DNA from: Hyperoplus lanceolatus
Taxonomy: Eukaryota > Chordata > Actinopteri > Uranoscopiformes > Ammodytidae
Length of the DNA stretch: 64,000 bases
Direction: 5' to 3'
NCBI GenBank assembly: GCA_026929865.2
Contig: CM049418.1
Span: 12,815,001-12,879,000 of the forward strand
Made by a program: the position numbers and the translations under genes. Within the stretch, counting starts at the first letter, position 1; each line of letters opens with the position of its first letter. Below the pieces are notes generated by a model, which had not been told where the DNA came from, did no database searches, and worked only from the letters and a program-made list of their open reading frames with translations. This document shows positions 1-12,751 of the stretch, one piece after another.

Positions 1-186
1 GGTTATTAACCCTTGCACAGCTGATGCAAGCTTGGTAACGTCACATTCATATTAGGGACAGCTACATCATTGTGGGAGAGAGACCCTAACAATGGGGATT
101 TTGACTGATTATTGATGCCATGTCTCATTAGCTGTTAACAGAACATGAAGACAGTACATTTTAAAGTAGACTCTATAGCCCATGTT

Positions 187-187
<1 letters not shown>

Positions 188-244
<57 letters not shown>
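188..244 (+). repeat. (AGT)n microsatellite
   Basis: Nineteen perfect AGT triplets in otherwise unique sequence. Confidence -1.
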
Positions 245-245
<1 letters not shown>

Positions 246-1779
246 CAAATCCAGTACTGGCCTATTTGTGCCCACTGCATTTTCTGGTGAGTTGCCATGC
301 CATTTCAATGATCATGCCCGACTAGGCGCACATGGTGAAAGAAAGAAAAAAAATGCTAGTTTTTGGCCTGTAGCCATTTCCACTGGATGTGATTGTCTGT
401 TGCAGATAATAGAGTTCATTTGAATTGAGGTCTCCATTTATACCTGCAGAGGTAACGTTGGCAAGGGAACAGGGGCGGGCACTCACACGTCCTTTGACAT
501 TCCTGTCAACTCAGATCAAAATCTTTGTTAAATCACTTGGACTCTGCTTGTGTAGTCCGGGGCCAACCGACTGGTGGACACAATGAGTACTGAGTTGAGT
601 GACAGCTGGTTTGATTAATGGTGACTCAATCACATTTGCATATGATAATGAAAAGGTATCATAGACTTGCAGTACATCGTGGCCAACATCGCTGTGGCAT
701 CCTCATTTGACCTAAACGACTGGAGGACATTTAGTTATTTAACACTTACAGATTGTCCTTTGATTTTGTCTCCTAGTTCTTATCGTAAATATATCTGATT
801 GATAACACATAATTGCAACTTAATAAAGCAGTGTATGGCACAACCAACATGATAAGTGTCTCATGAATAAATGGGGGAACTTGCAAAACTTTACACTTCC
901 AAATAGTTTCTAGTTGTTTCAAGACTACACTATGTTTATCTACTTGACTAAAAGTAATATAACTACACAACAGGTTGCTGTATACAGAAAGCTCCAACTA
1001 CTCTAAATGACTCTGAACATCCTTTCCACTCTGAATATCAGATGATGCCTTAGGATGCTAAACATCTCTGATCGAAAAAAAAAACAGAAACAGAAAGGTA
1101 TCTTAAGTACCCTGTACAACAATCTTTATCTTCACAAAGGGTGGGTTTGTTTTAGCTAGGTGTACGTTGCAATTATGGAAATGTGCTAAAGCCAACCATA
1201 TGGGCACAATACCTGCTTCTGGCAAAATGCCATCAGTTTTTCCAACCGCAGCACCCTCAACAGTTAAAATCACAACAGCAATTATGCTAGTGTCTGCATC
1301 CCTCCCCTATCTGTTTTTTTCTCTCAGTCTCCAGAGATACAGCTCATCCTTTTTCCCTTAAGGATTAAATCTTTAGTCTCTCGAGTAGAAAAAAATAACA
1401 AACCAGGCAGTCTTCTTTTGAATTAAAGTTCTAATCCGCCACTTTCGAGGTGCTATCGGTTGCTCGGGCGAGCAGTTCAAGTAAATAAACCACCTCAATA
1501 ATTCAGTCGGTTGGACATAAATAGGATGGAGTGTGTATGATTTGGATCTTGGATCTCCAACATGCTCTTAGGATGTGGCGGCGGCCATCTTAATGAGTTT
1601 GCGGCTTATCATCACTCACTCAAGAGAAAGCAAATCAATCACTTCCTTTTGCATAGTGATGGGGGGATGTGGGGAGGAGAGCACGACAGAGGGAAGTAGA
1701 GATGTGACATGAGAGAAATCTCCTCATTCTAGGCACTGTTTACCACAATAGCCAAGGATTTTCCTAAAGGGACACTTGT

Positions 1780-2110
1780 TTTAATAAAAACCGGGCCCCA
1801 TATTAAATTCTAATCCATTAGCACAGCTGGCGAGCTCTGACAACGCTTTATCAAACCATTGGAATAGATGAATGTACCTTCATTATCACGGCTGGGCCGC
1901 TCCAATAAACAGGGTCCTGGTGCATTGCTCGTGCCAGGCTATTTTGCCGTTGGAATTCACAGCACACCTTTTCCCTGCGAATAATGCAGCTGTTTGTTAT
2001 GAAAGGCCCCTGCCAATTTACCGCTGAAAAGGTTGTGTCAAGGACAATTTGACCATATGCGCCTTTATAGTTGTGAGGGTTATTTGACATTTCTGAATCA
2101 ATCATGTCTT
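1780..2110. promoter_or_regulatory. candidate conserved non-coding element (enhancer-like)
   Basis: Dense, non-repetitive sequence with many developmental-factor-type motifs: TAATCC and ATTAG (homeodomain), a CAGCTG E-box next to TGTTTGTTA (forkhead type), CCAATAAA and AATAATGCA. It lacks microsatellites and transposon signatures. Conservation cannot be seen from one genome, so this is a composition-based guess. Confidence -1.
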
Positions 2111-4310
2111 TGTCCCCATCCTAAATGCCACTACATTATATTAATTCGGTCTATTTTTTCACACTTATTTTTAGCATGAGCATGATGTGAATATATTTAA
2201 GCCCTTATCTGAGGGCGCTCACGTCGTAATGATTGTGACAGCCACGGTATCTCTATTGCGTTAATTGTGGGTCAGTAGAACCCTCCATTTGTGCGATACA
2301 GACGCGATAACTGCAGGCCCGGCTTGCTCATTAGTCACCACATTTGTCAGTTTGTTTTATTTTGACATCACCATCTTTGGCATTGCATTACATTGTGTAG
2401 ACGTGCTAAGTAGCAGTGTCTGCAGTGCGGATATTTGCCAAAGTGCTTTCCTGTTTTCCCTGCAGGGCAGATGACCATCAGGAATATTTTTTTTTAAGAG
2501 TTGGGCCCATAGTGTGAAAAGCACGGCATCGATTCAAGACCTGGCTGGTGGAGTGGATAATTAGCCTTAAAAAGGAGAAAAAGGAATCAATAAACCCGCT
2601 TTTGACAAGAGTTTCTTCATGGGGAAAACAGGTTCAGTCATCCAGTGGAGCATCCATCCGCTTACATGCATGGCAAAAAGACAAAAGGCAAACCTCATCT
2701 ATCAGGTTGGCACTGGATAACGATGGCTAAGCTGTAACAGAAGTTCAAGGCTTTTTTCTTTAATTCTAGTGTCGATCCAGCAGTGGGAGTATGGCACAAA
2801 TGGAACGAAAGATAGCAGTGGTTGAGACATGCTATAACATGCTATATTATACTTACACATTATGTATACATACAATGTAAAGACAATGTGTGCATACATG
2901 TTTAAAATGGTAGACACTTTCTTTTGCACACTTCAAATGAGGAGCAAAAGCCACCATTTTGTTCCACTGTCTCTTATTAAACATATAAATCAAAAGGGAG
3001 AACACTTTTCCTTTTGGCTTTAAGACATTATTCACTGTCATATAAGTTTGCTTTTGTTTTGCTGTTATTTCCTGGTCACCCTTAAATCCCTTCTGTAGTT
3101 TAGTATCTGACTAAAGTACCAAGTGCAAACCATATTGGAATCAGAATCAGAGGAAATCATTTGGCAGCTACCTTTTGGATATCTCACGTGATTGACCCTG
3201 TATGTGACATGGTCTAAATTGTCCTGACAAGGTAAATTCCCAGCCATATGGCACTCTAGACTGGTTCGAACAAATGCCACGAATTATTGACACACCAAAG
3301 CCAACTTATCCTTATGTAACTAACACAATCAAATAATACAACGATTTCTTCTTATGAAGGTCGAGTCGTTTTCAAATGTAATTTTGATTTATTTATTTAT
3401 TTACAGAGTAAAACTTGTTACTGTCTTGTCACTAATTCACATTTTGGATCGCGTTGAAAGCATATTTGTGGGTACATTTAGTTTTTACACGTCTGATGTG
3501 TACACCTCCTCTGTAAAGAAGGGACTAAATTATATAATAATTATTTGTTTCCTTTTTGTATCTGTGGTTAACAAGTTGTTCTCGAGAATTATACTGCTAT
3601 ACTGGCATAACACATATTTCTCTAATACTAATACATCCACTGAGATGCATTCTCCTGTTTCTAATATTTTGGTTGCTTTTCAAATCACAGTGTTCCACAA
3701 TCATAGGTCCTTTTGAAAGCAGTTGAAAGTTTGTCATCAACAATCTTTGGTACAAAGATATCTCTATCGAAAACTTTAAATGAATCCGCGGTGAAAACCT
3801 TGGGCGGACTATTGTTTGATTATATTGTCGATTTTAGATTTTGTAACTGGGGGTCACTAGAAACATTCCCTTCAACATAATTCTGATTGCAGAGAGGGCA
3901 GAGGTGAAGCAAACAGACTAGAAATCAGTAGGCAGTTATGGATTGAATGTCAATGGTGGTAAACGTCTGCTGTTGCCATGCAGAGTCAACCATCAACTTC
4001 TAGTCCCCTAACACAAGCACCCATGGAGAGAACTCATCAACACTTGGCGAGGGTTGTGAAAAAAGACTAGTGAAGATAATCACCCAATTCGTATACAACC
4101 AACACATCTTTTCAGCCTGCTATACCCTTCATCATTTATCCCTTATGAGCATTCCCTTTGTTACTGCAATTGAAAAGCCTTTCTCATCATCAGCAGTTTA
4201 TTTGTATTCTACCTGGGAGATACTGCGTGATGAGTTTCACTGATGAAGGAAAACATAATAAATAATAATGATATAAATACGTATTGAGACCCTGAAATCA
4301 GAAACTAGGT

Positions 4311-4399
4311 CTCCGAGATACCCGCTCCAGCTACCGTGGGTCCTGTGTTTATAATAGCCTTCCCCGGCTTTAATTATTACCACATAAGTAATCTCGGAG
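4311..4399. promoter_or_regulatory. candidate regulatory element with 9-bp inverted repeat
   Basis: CTCCGAGAT (4311-4319) recurs inverted as ATCTCGGAG (4391-4399), flanking an 71-bp core with TTTAATTATTACC (homeodomain type). Low confidence; it could be chance or an old MITE. Confidence -1.
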
Positions 4400-6362
4400 G
4401 CGCAAATTGATTATGTGAATTTTCACATTACGTTGGAACCTACAGGGACGCCAATTTTCTTCCACGGCATTTGAGTACTATCCTCTTTTGAAATCAAGTT
4501 TTCATTTGAAAAAGCTATTAACAGGTTTTGAAAAACACAAATTGACAGTAGTTCCTAATTATCTCAATATGAATTATTAATTCCAGCACACTGCGACGGA
4601 CTAATTGCAATCTTTAGTTAAGGACTTTGATTGTAGCAGTGGCACTATTACATCGTGTTAAAGAGGAAAGGGGGGCAGGATGCTAGTTTGACATGTGAAG
4701 TGTTTATCTACCATAAGGTTGCACTTTTTAACAACAACGGTTTCAAGAAAATATGTATCAAATTAACTTGCAACAATGCAGTTGATAGATTGTAATTTAT
4801 CTGGACAGCTGCAAATGTATTTTATGTACTCCACTTTTGCCAGGTTTGATTTTTTTGCCAAGTATAATGTGTGTGACTGAATTATTGCTCTCGCTCCGTT
4901 TTAAATTGTATCCACGGCAGCAGAGCTCAAAGGTCGCACTCTCTAATCGTTGTGTTAGAAAACCGGCCATCTGTAAACCGGCCTATTGTGAAGCTATTAG
5001 CAGTTAACACTCAGTCAGTGGAAAAGGAAGAGGGAGTCATTTGGATTGACGTTAGTGATGCACTTTGTTTTGTTTAAGCGTCTCCTTTTTTTAAATTTAA
5101 ATGATGGTCTGCAGCTTTTCAATCCTGAAAACCTGTAAATATTTGGTCACGTCATGTGTGCTCCCGACACGGCACCACCTTATCTCTCTAACCTCCAGCC
5201 TCCGTGCTAACTTGCTGACAGCGTGAAAATCCCCCAGCCCGTTAACACTTAACCAGGAGCAAAGGCAGTATAAAAATGAGAATGTCACCCTCAAGTGCAA
5301 GAATGGACAGACCTTTTACTGGCTGGCCAATTAAATCCCTTTTTATTTTCTACAGAGGACTTTTTATGTGAAAAAGAGAAAAAAGAATCCCCCTTAGTAA
5401 GGTTATAAATACATACAGATGAAATTGTTTGCACCCGTGGAATGCATGTTCTATTGTTTTTACCACAGGTCACCGTGTAAACCAATTTATATTGCTTTTC
5501 ACAGGCATTTTCCACGTTCTATTTTGTGTCATGCCGAGGAGAAGATAGAGACTTTAACGGTGCCCTTCAAAATGTCTCGGCAGACGTCTCAACAAACCCA
5601 ATGAAGGGGTGCTTTTTTTCACAGGCCCGGAGTCATGCTGCTCTTTCCAGTTGGTTAGATTGATTGCTCTCCGCTAATGGTTTAATTTTGGCATAATTCA
5701 ATAACCACCATTCTCCCAAGATACTTTACATATTATAGGGAGTCTGTAATAACGTCTTGGCAGTTAGATGAGTTGGGAAATCTCTGGTGGTTTTCATTTG
5801 GCGTTAATTCCTCCTGTTAACACACTTTCAACAGTGCAAATGAGAGACACACGGCTTGCCCACTTTGTTCCTACATTTGCATCGTGCCTGAACCTCAGAC
5901 TAGGTGTGTCAAGATTGGGGTGTGTGGGTGTGTGTGTGTGTGGGGGGGGGGGGGTTGTAGAGGCTTTTGACCTATTTGCATTTTAGAATCAAATTCATCT
6001 GATTGAATACTATTCTACAATGCATGAGAAAAGAATGCCTCAACAATACAAGGTCACAATATTTCCATACACGGCATCCAGATTTCTCATATGGATCAAT
6101 GCCAGATATGACGCACAGTGTGACAAATGAACCTTGTGCACAAAGAGACGTGTGCAAATTGGAACAAAATTCACATAGTCTGAAAGGTGTTAATATTTCC
6201 AGCACAGCACCTCACACTGGCTTGTTAACATGCAGGTTCTGCCTCGTTAATAAGACATGGCTGCACATTGCATCATGTCTCATTTTCAGCTTGTCTTTTG
6301 AGTCCAGCCACACGACCCCTGTGAATTTGATTACACTAGTCTAACTCTCCCTTTGTGAAGGC

Positions 6363-6365
6363 CAC

Positions 6366-6424
<59 letters not shown>
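6363..6424 (+). repeat. (CA)n microsatellite
   Basis: A 62-bp CA tract with one G interruption near its start. Long Cys/Val or Thr/His frames across it are repeat artefacts. Confidence -1.
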
Positions 6425-6428
<4 letters not shown>

Positions 6429-6996
6429 CCACTCGCAGGTAGAGCACAGAGAGTGGCTGACGTCAATACTGCTGTGAGAGCAAAGAGAGAGCCCGGTCCG
6501 CTGAAGCCATTTTTCTTTTGACAAGCACGCCCACACACTGCTGCCAACTTCAGCCTTTGCTATGTTCCAAACCAAACACATGCACAACGTCACTCACTTA
6601 GCTCTGGAAAGGGGGACAGTTTGGAATACAATAGCTTTTTCCCATCACTGCAAGTCCATTTTGAACGGTTAAAAACCATGCGTTGAACTTTTATCCTCTT
6701 AGCAAGTCCATATCTCATGAGAGTCCAATAGCAGGGTTGGATTTTAGCAGTATTGTTTTCTCTCTCTTCTTGTCAGTACTATTCAGTGCAATTGTCAATA
6801 GCCACATTAGTATCCCCCTCGCAAGTGAGAAAATGAGTTTTTCTACCTCCCACCATTTCATTATCTGAGCGATCTCCCAGAGCGCAGTTCTAATTCTCTT
6901 AGCAAGGCCTCGGATTGTGCAGACTCCTCGCCCGCACTTTGAAAGCACCAGCGGTAGAAACAAAATGGGGACAGGAGAGAAAAAAGGAAGAGGGAG

Positions 6997-7027
<31 letters not shown>

Positions 7028-8375
7028 CACTGATGAATGAAAGAGAGAAAGCTAATGAGTATATTTAAAAGTGAAAAAAATAGTAAAACCTGTTAAAAGA
7101 GACCCACAAAGACATGCATAAGCCACCCACGCACCAGCCTTATCTGGGCCTTTGCAAACATACGTACACCTCTTCAGAGACCTCCTTTACCAATAACAAT
7201 AGAGCATCTAATTACGGGCTGTACTCATCGCAGGTAAACTCATTTTGTTTTTGAAGAGAAATGAGTGAACCTGTAGGGTACAAAATACGCTATACAGTAC
7301 ATTAATAGCTATCCGGCATCGCCATTAAAATTAACCGGTGGTGGACAAGTCACACAGGTGGAGAAGAAAAGCAATGTATTGTAGTTCAATAGTTCATTTG
7401 AGGAAGGCATTAAAAGAGATTTACATTTGGTGATTACAGGGCAGGAATTTCAGTATAATAGAAATTGTAATATGATTTGAACAATATTCCCTATAAACAA
7501 ACTGGAGCTGACATTAGAAATACGGGGCATCAAGTAGAAACACTTTGCATCCGATTCATGATGGGAAGTGCAGGACCCATTGTTTGGAAACTTGGAAAAG
7601 ATTTTGATCTACACATCCCATCTTCAATTTTGATAATTTGTGTCTAAAATCTGCCTCTTGCATGTCCAACAAACATTGTGAAATGGCCGTCCTAAATACC
7701 GAGAACGGCTCTTTAATCCTCAATCTGGAAGATGGCACGGAAACCTCAAGACAGGGCCGGAAAAACATCTCCCCTCGCTAAATCCTGGCAGTGCGGGTGC
7801 CAGACTCAACCTTGCTCCTCAGCTGTCCCCCTTTTGCAAGTGCATGACAACTCTTTTACGAGAATAACCTTGCAAAACATGCCGCTGTCGTGCATTATAC
7901 AGTACACCACCGATTTTTCCTTGTTTTGTCTCATTCATACTGCGATTCTGTCGATGCACACGAGATGCCACGCGGGACAGGGCAGGGCAGCATTCCAAAC
8001 GCACTCAGACGTACATAGAGAAAGACTGTGCCTGGATGGGCTCTAGTTAAAAAAATACTTGACACTCTTGAAGCAAGCCATACATCAACCTGTTGTTTTT
8101 TTTTTTTTGTATTTTTTGGCCGGGCATCACCACATTCGGCGGGGGAGTCAGTAATACTACGGTTGCCATTTATCAAACTACAGGGTTACTGTGGCTGCAG
8201 ATCAATGGGTTGCAGCTGCCGTAAACAAACAAGCAAAACGAGAGGCTTAATGAATACAACCAGGCTGCCCAGTGGGAGCCCAACATAGCAGAGCTAGGTA
8301 CAGAGGGGAAAAAAGAAGAAGAAAAAAGGCAAGCATGCACACACAAACAAAGGTACAGCTTCAAAAGCCGTGATC

Positions 8376-8410
8376 ATGCTACCTACAGTGTAACGTAGTG
8401 TAGGTAGCAT
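8376..8410. repeat. short perfect hairpin
   Basis: ATGCTACCTACA (8376-8387) and TGTAGGTAGCAT (8399-8410) form a perfect 12-bp stem with an 11-nt loop. It is too short for a typical microRNA precursor. No function is assigned. Confidence -1.
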
Positions 8411-9117
8411 ATTTTATGTATGGCATCCACAGCTCGGAGAATCATTGATATTCATTTTGGAATTTTTTTTGGAATTTCCATTACTTCGCTCAGATAATTA
8501 CATGTTATACAGTATATATATATATTAGATGGAGGAAGAATATTTCTGTGTAACTTAGTTTTGGAATATTATTGAACCATATTTTAACATTCCCTGTTTA
8601 AATAAGCATTGTTTGATTAATAAAACAAACCATATTAATGTAACACTTAGTACAATAATATAGATGACAGTATTTCAGATAAAGCTATCGAGATGCGATC
8701 ACTCGTTTAAGAACCTGGTAATAGGCATAATAGGCAAAGCTCCATACATACATACAAATCCCAGGTTTACCTTAACACATCCAAAACAAAGCTCTTTAGT
8801 CACTCTTTACAAACAAGATTTACCCAGACTATTTGAAAAAAAACGAAACCACAAATAATTTCAACATCAGATTTAGGCGTCACACTCTGTCAACATATCA
8901 TATTGGATCACAAACGGAAAAGAGCATGTCCTCAGACATTGAATAAACAAAGGGAAGGCCAGCCAACCAGAGCATATTCTGCAAATCTAATAATGGTTTG
9001 GATCCTGATTCTGCTTTTAAATGCTGTGATTTATTTATTGAAATGAGTTCAGCAGAGACCGGACATTGGGTGACTGAGATTGAGTTTACCATGAAAAGTA
9101 AATCTGGGGTTACTTAA

Positions 9118-10055
9118 AGCCACTACGAGTAACATGGCACGTTGGCGTCCCCTTTGGACAAAAGCGGTAGTATTTTTACGACGCCCGCTGTCGCAAAGCT
9201 GTTTTCTCGCTCGTGCCAGGCGCGTGAGTGTGACCTGAGAAGGGAGCAATATAGCGCATGTCCGTGTGTTGAAAGTGTGAGGACTCTTTTCGGCTCCGTG
9301 AGACTGGTTTTGACACTGCATGAACTAATGCCAGTCACTGCCACACACACCTGATTGCAATGAGTTGATGCAGGTTCCCTAACTACTCTCTCTCTCACGG
9401 ATCTGAAAGATTACGTGTCCTCACAGAAAGCGAATGAACGAGAGACGGCAGTTAGTATGGATCACGATGAGGTAATGTGTTTATGTTGTTGTAAATAATG
9501 ACTATTTCAGATAATGGTTATCTGATGATGGTGATGCAAAGCAAACTTTGTGTTAGTACCAACCGCTCATTCAGTTTAGGAGTAAACACTGCAGTCTAGT
9601 TTCGCGCTCGTGAAATTGTATACACGTTGCTTGGCAACGCCCTCGTCCCCCCGTATCCTATATCACTCTCCCTTTTACCTTTTCTTCATTGCATTTTCTT
9701 TTTTTTCTTTGATGGTTCAGCTCCGTTATCAGCCTATCAGTCATTATGACGACAAATAACTGTATCAAACAAGGCTCCCGCTCCCCTTCCCTCACCTGGA
9801 GGGATAGGCTTCTCAATTCACGTTGCTGCGCCACACTGAAATCTGCGACCAATACGGATATGTGACCATAGAGCTTGCACGAGCGAACCGAAAATCGGAC
9901 TAGGTGTGCAACCAGACCAAAAGCAGTAATAAAAACTATTTAAAAACGTCTTTCTTTGCACTGATGGTCTTGTTTGCTGTTAAAGGTAATGTATGATTGT
10001 CAGAGGAAACATGAGGCTGTTTAAAAGATATTTAAATGTTACTCGTAGCCGCTGT
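9118..10055. mobile_element. non-autonomous DNA transposon, TTAA-target type
   Basis: Both ends carry related inverted termini. The left end is TTAAAGCCACTACGAGTAAC and the right end, reversed, is TTACAGCGGCTACGAGTAAC, with a perfect CTACGAGTAACAT core. The left flank is TTAA; the right has TTAC, so the target duplication is imperfect. Inside, ATG GAT CAC GAT GAG followed by GTAATG (9457-9477) looks like a remnant first coding exon with a splice donor. A shortened relative lies at 47052-47270 and shares CCTTTGGACAAAAG and TTTGCACTGATGGTCTTG. Superfamily (Kolobok or piggyBac-like) cannot be fixed without a transposase. Confidence -1.
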
Positions 10056-10059
10056 AATG

Positions 10060-12674
10060 GTGGAACAGATATCACCACTTCATAATAATCTTCATAATAT
10101 AGTCTTTTCTTAGTGTTGACTGGCAATCCCTATGTTATTCATACACCTATAGTGCTTTTTATTTACGCGAGCACATGCTTGATTTTATGAGCATTTTACG
10201 GCGACTGAGTCCTTAACGGCCCCCTTTGTGTGTGTTATCAGGATGGCTGTGACATTTAATTTAAAAAACACTTTATACATAATGCATGTTGACATAAAGC
10301 AATCCAATGTCCTTGTGGAATGATTCACACGTTGGATTTCTACACAAGAAGACCAAAAGAGCAAACAACAAATTAGCGTATGCAGAGTGTTCTACGGAAA
10401 CACCGAGAGAGCCTTAACAAAGGCATTAAAAACTGATCGGTAATTATGGAGACGCGGGGTTAAGAGAGGAGCTGCTGCTTGGGGGGTGGTAGTGACAGTG
10501 GCGGGGTTGAAAAATTGGTTGAGCGTTGATGAACATTTGAGCATTTTCTACATGCCTGAAGGAATTCCATTAACCACTCTGATTAAAGTGATCATTGGAG
10601 CCATCGGTGCCTATCAGATGCCATCCCTGCCCTCTCAATTACCCAGATCTCCTTGAACTCAATTGCTCACATCATCGCGCTGGTGGCAGGCTGAACAAGT
10701 GGGGCTGAGCGGTAGAGAAAAAAAAAAGGCATCACCAGGCAACGCTTACGCTTGAACACATGGCATATGTCCACCCTTCTCTATCTGTGTCGGTATACAG
10801 AGGGCGGCCATTATTAAGCTCATTATTATTCGCCCATGTTGTTGTCAAGATGGGTGGTGCGGTCCAATAGAGTGTGCACGTACACAACATTAAATACTTG
10901 CAAGGAACTCTTTGCACATTAAACTGTACCAGATGGTTGAAGTGTGTCTCATATAGAGCCACTTGAGTTGTCAAACGTATAACAATTCATTTGCTAGATT
11001 TCCTCAAGACCAGAATCTGACGATTGTTTTCTTAGCCTTAGTTAGTTATATAGACAAAGAAGAGCATGTCGAAAGCTGCAACCAGTAAATGTTTGACATT
11101 TGTCTTTGATGAATGACTGACTGGAAATCTATTGATTAAGTAGATGACAATCAATTTTTCAATCGATTGATTATTCGATTCATCAACTACTTTCAGCGCT
11201 AGTGAAACTCCAATGCTATACTGTGGGATCAGTCCTTTGCTTCACATGTTATTCTGTTGTCATTTTCAAATTGATCATATGTATGATTAAAAATAAAGTA
11301 GCAATTGTCAAAAAGAATAACAGCAACATAAAAGTAACATGTTGGTACAAGTATGCATATCAGACTCTTGATTTTTCTCTTTCCGTTATGTAACAGTCCA
11401 TAACACATACTATTAAAACATTGTGGAGACTAAAATCTATATGATCAACTCGGCAAAGCAGTTCAAGCGCCAAAGGCCAATTTTCTGCCTGGCAATTATG
11501 TATCGTAATGTAATGAAATGCTAATGTTAATGTGCACCACGAAAACACATTGCCAACTGAAAAGATAATGGGCTTCCATTTATGTCTGAAGGCCTTGTCT
11601 AGTAAAGGACGCTTCGCAATCAAAATCGAACCGAATACCTGAAATATTCAAATGACCAGACATTAACTATAGGCAGTTAATGTTCCAGCTGTACCTGCCA
11701 TAGGTTAGGCACACAACACACAGAGAGTGGGAGGAACGCTGGGTAAACAAAGAAGCTCTTAACAGCTTAATCCAGCCATGTGCATGTTAAGCACCGAGCT
11801 GATTTTATTTACCATAAACACACAATTCTGCCAACACCATCTGAGAAGTGCTGACGTACAGTTTTCTTTTTTTAGCAAATAACTGTCACATCCAATCCAG
11901 GAAGTGTGTTCATTTGCCTGGTATGTACACTTCACTGTTGGAACATAATCTATAAGTGTACTGGAAATAAAGCCACATGGAGAGCCAACACTTGGTGCAG
12001 CCTGGATGGGCTTCTTCACAAACACTGTTCTATTCCTCACTGATTAACTCTCGAATGGTGTGCGTATGAAGGCAGCATGTGTCAAAGAATACACGGGGAG
12101 CATACTGTCCATCACTGTCTCTCCCACCTCTTTCATCGCAAAAGGAAGTTGGGTGTGTGAGTTATGCTTTCCTGAGCTCGGAGCGCAAAAAAAAAAGATC
12201 CAACCCCGGAACTCTGCCAAACTTTCCTCGCTGTTCGCACGGAGAAAAATAATGAAACTCCTGTGACAGCCACATCTGAACATACATCAACGCCTGAGGT
12301 TGCATCAGCCCCGCAACATATTCAGCACAATAGGTCTATAGCCATACATCAGGGGGTCTCTTGTGTGGAATGAGGGAACACCTTTTTACCCAATATCGAT
12401 GTTTAGCACTGCAGAAATCTTTTGCTTTTAGGGAGTTCTTGAATGGTCTAAACTGCACACTGCATTGCACCACAGCTGGTTGAGTGTACTTAAGAGAGAG
12501 CCACATAATCACCTAAAGCTTATGAAGGGCTACAGCACAGCAAAGCATAATACACTTGTTGCCCTGCCTTGATGCTTTCATTTGTGTTGAGGCCTAATTA
12601 GCCCATTGGCTGACTAAAAGCATTATTTCATCTGGCACGAGTCTCCCCCTCCCTGTCTCTCTCTCTCTGTGCAC

Positions 12675-12751
<77 letters not shown>

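Larger units (their letters stand above)
1..9113. other. non-coding flank distal to slitrk5 3' end
   Basis: AT-rich sequence with no ORF that looks like a protein. Open frames are short, low in complexity or without recognisable domains. It contains an AGT microsatellite (188-244), a (CA)n array (6363-6424), a G-run near 5941-5954, an AG tract (about 7001-7027) and a small perfect hairpin at 8376-8410. Two stretches (1780-2110 and 4290-4450) have the motif content of vertebrate enhancers and are listed separately. No tRNA or rRNA was seen. Confidence -1.

Noticed and set aside
3354..3716. 120-codon frame on the plus strand
   Set aside because: An AT-rich hydrophobic chance frame with no motif, start context or neighbouring exon signal.
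8376..8410. Hairpin considered as a microRNA precursor
   Set aside because: The stem is only 12 bp; precursors need about 30 bp. Kept only as a small repeat.
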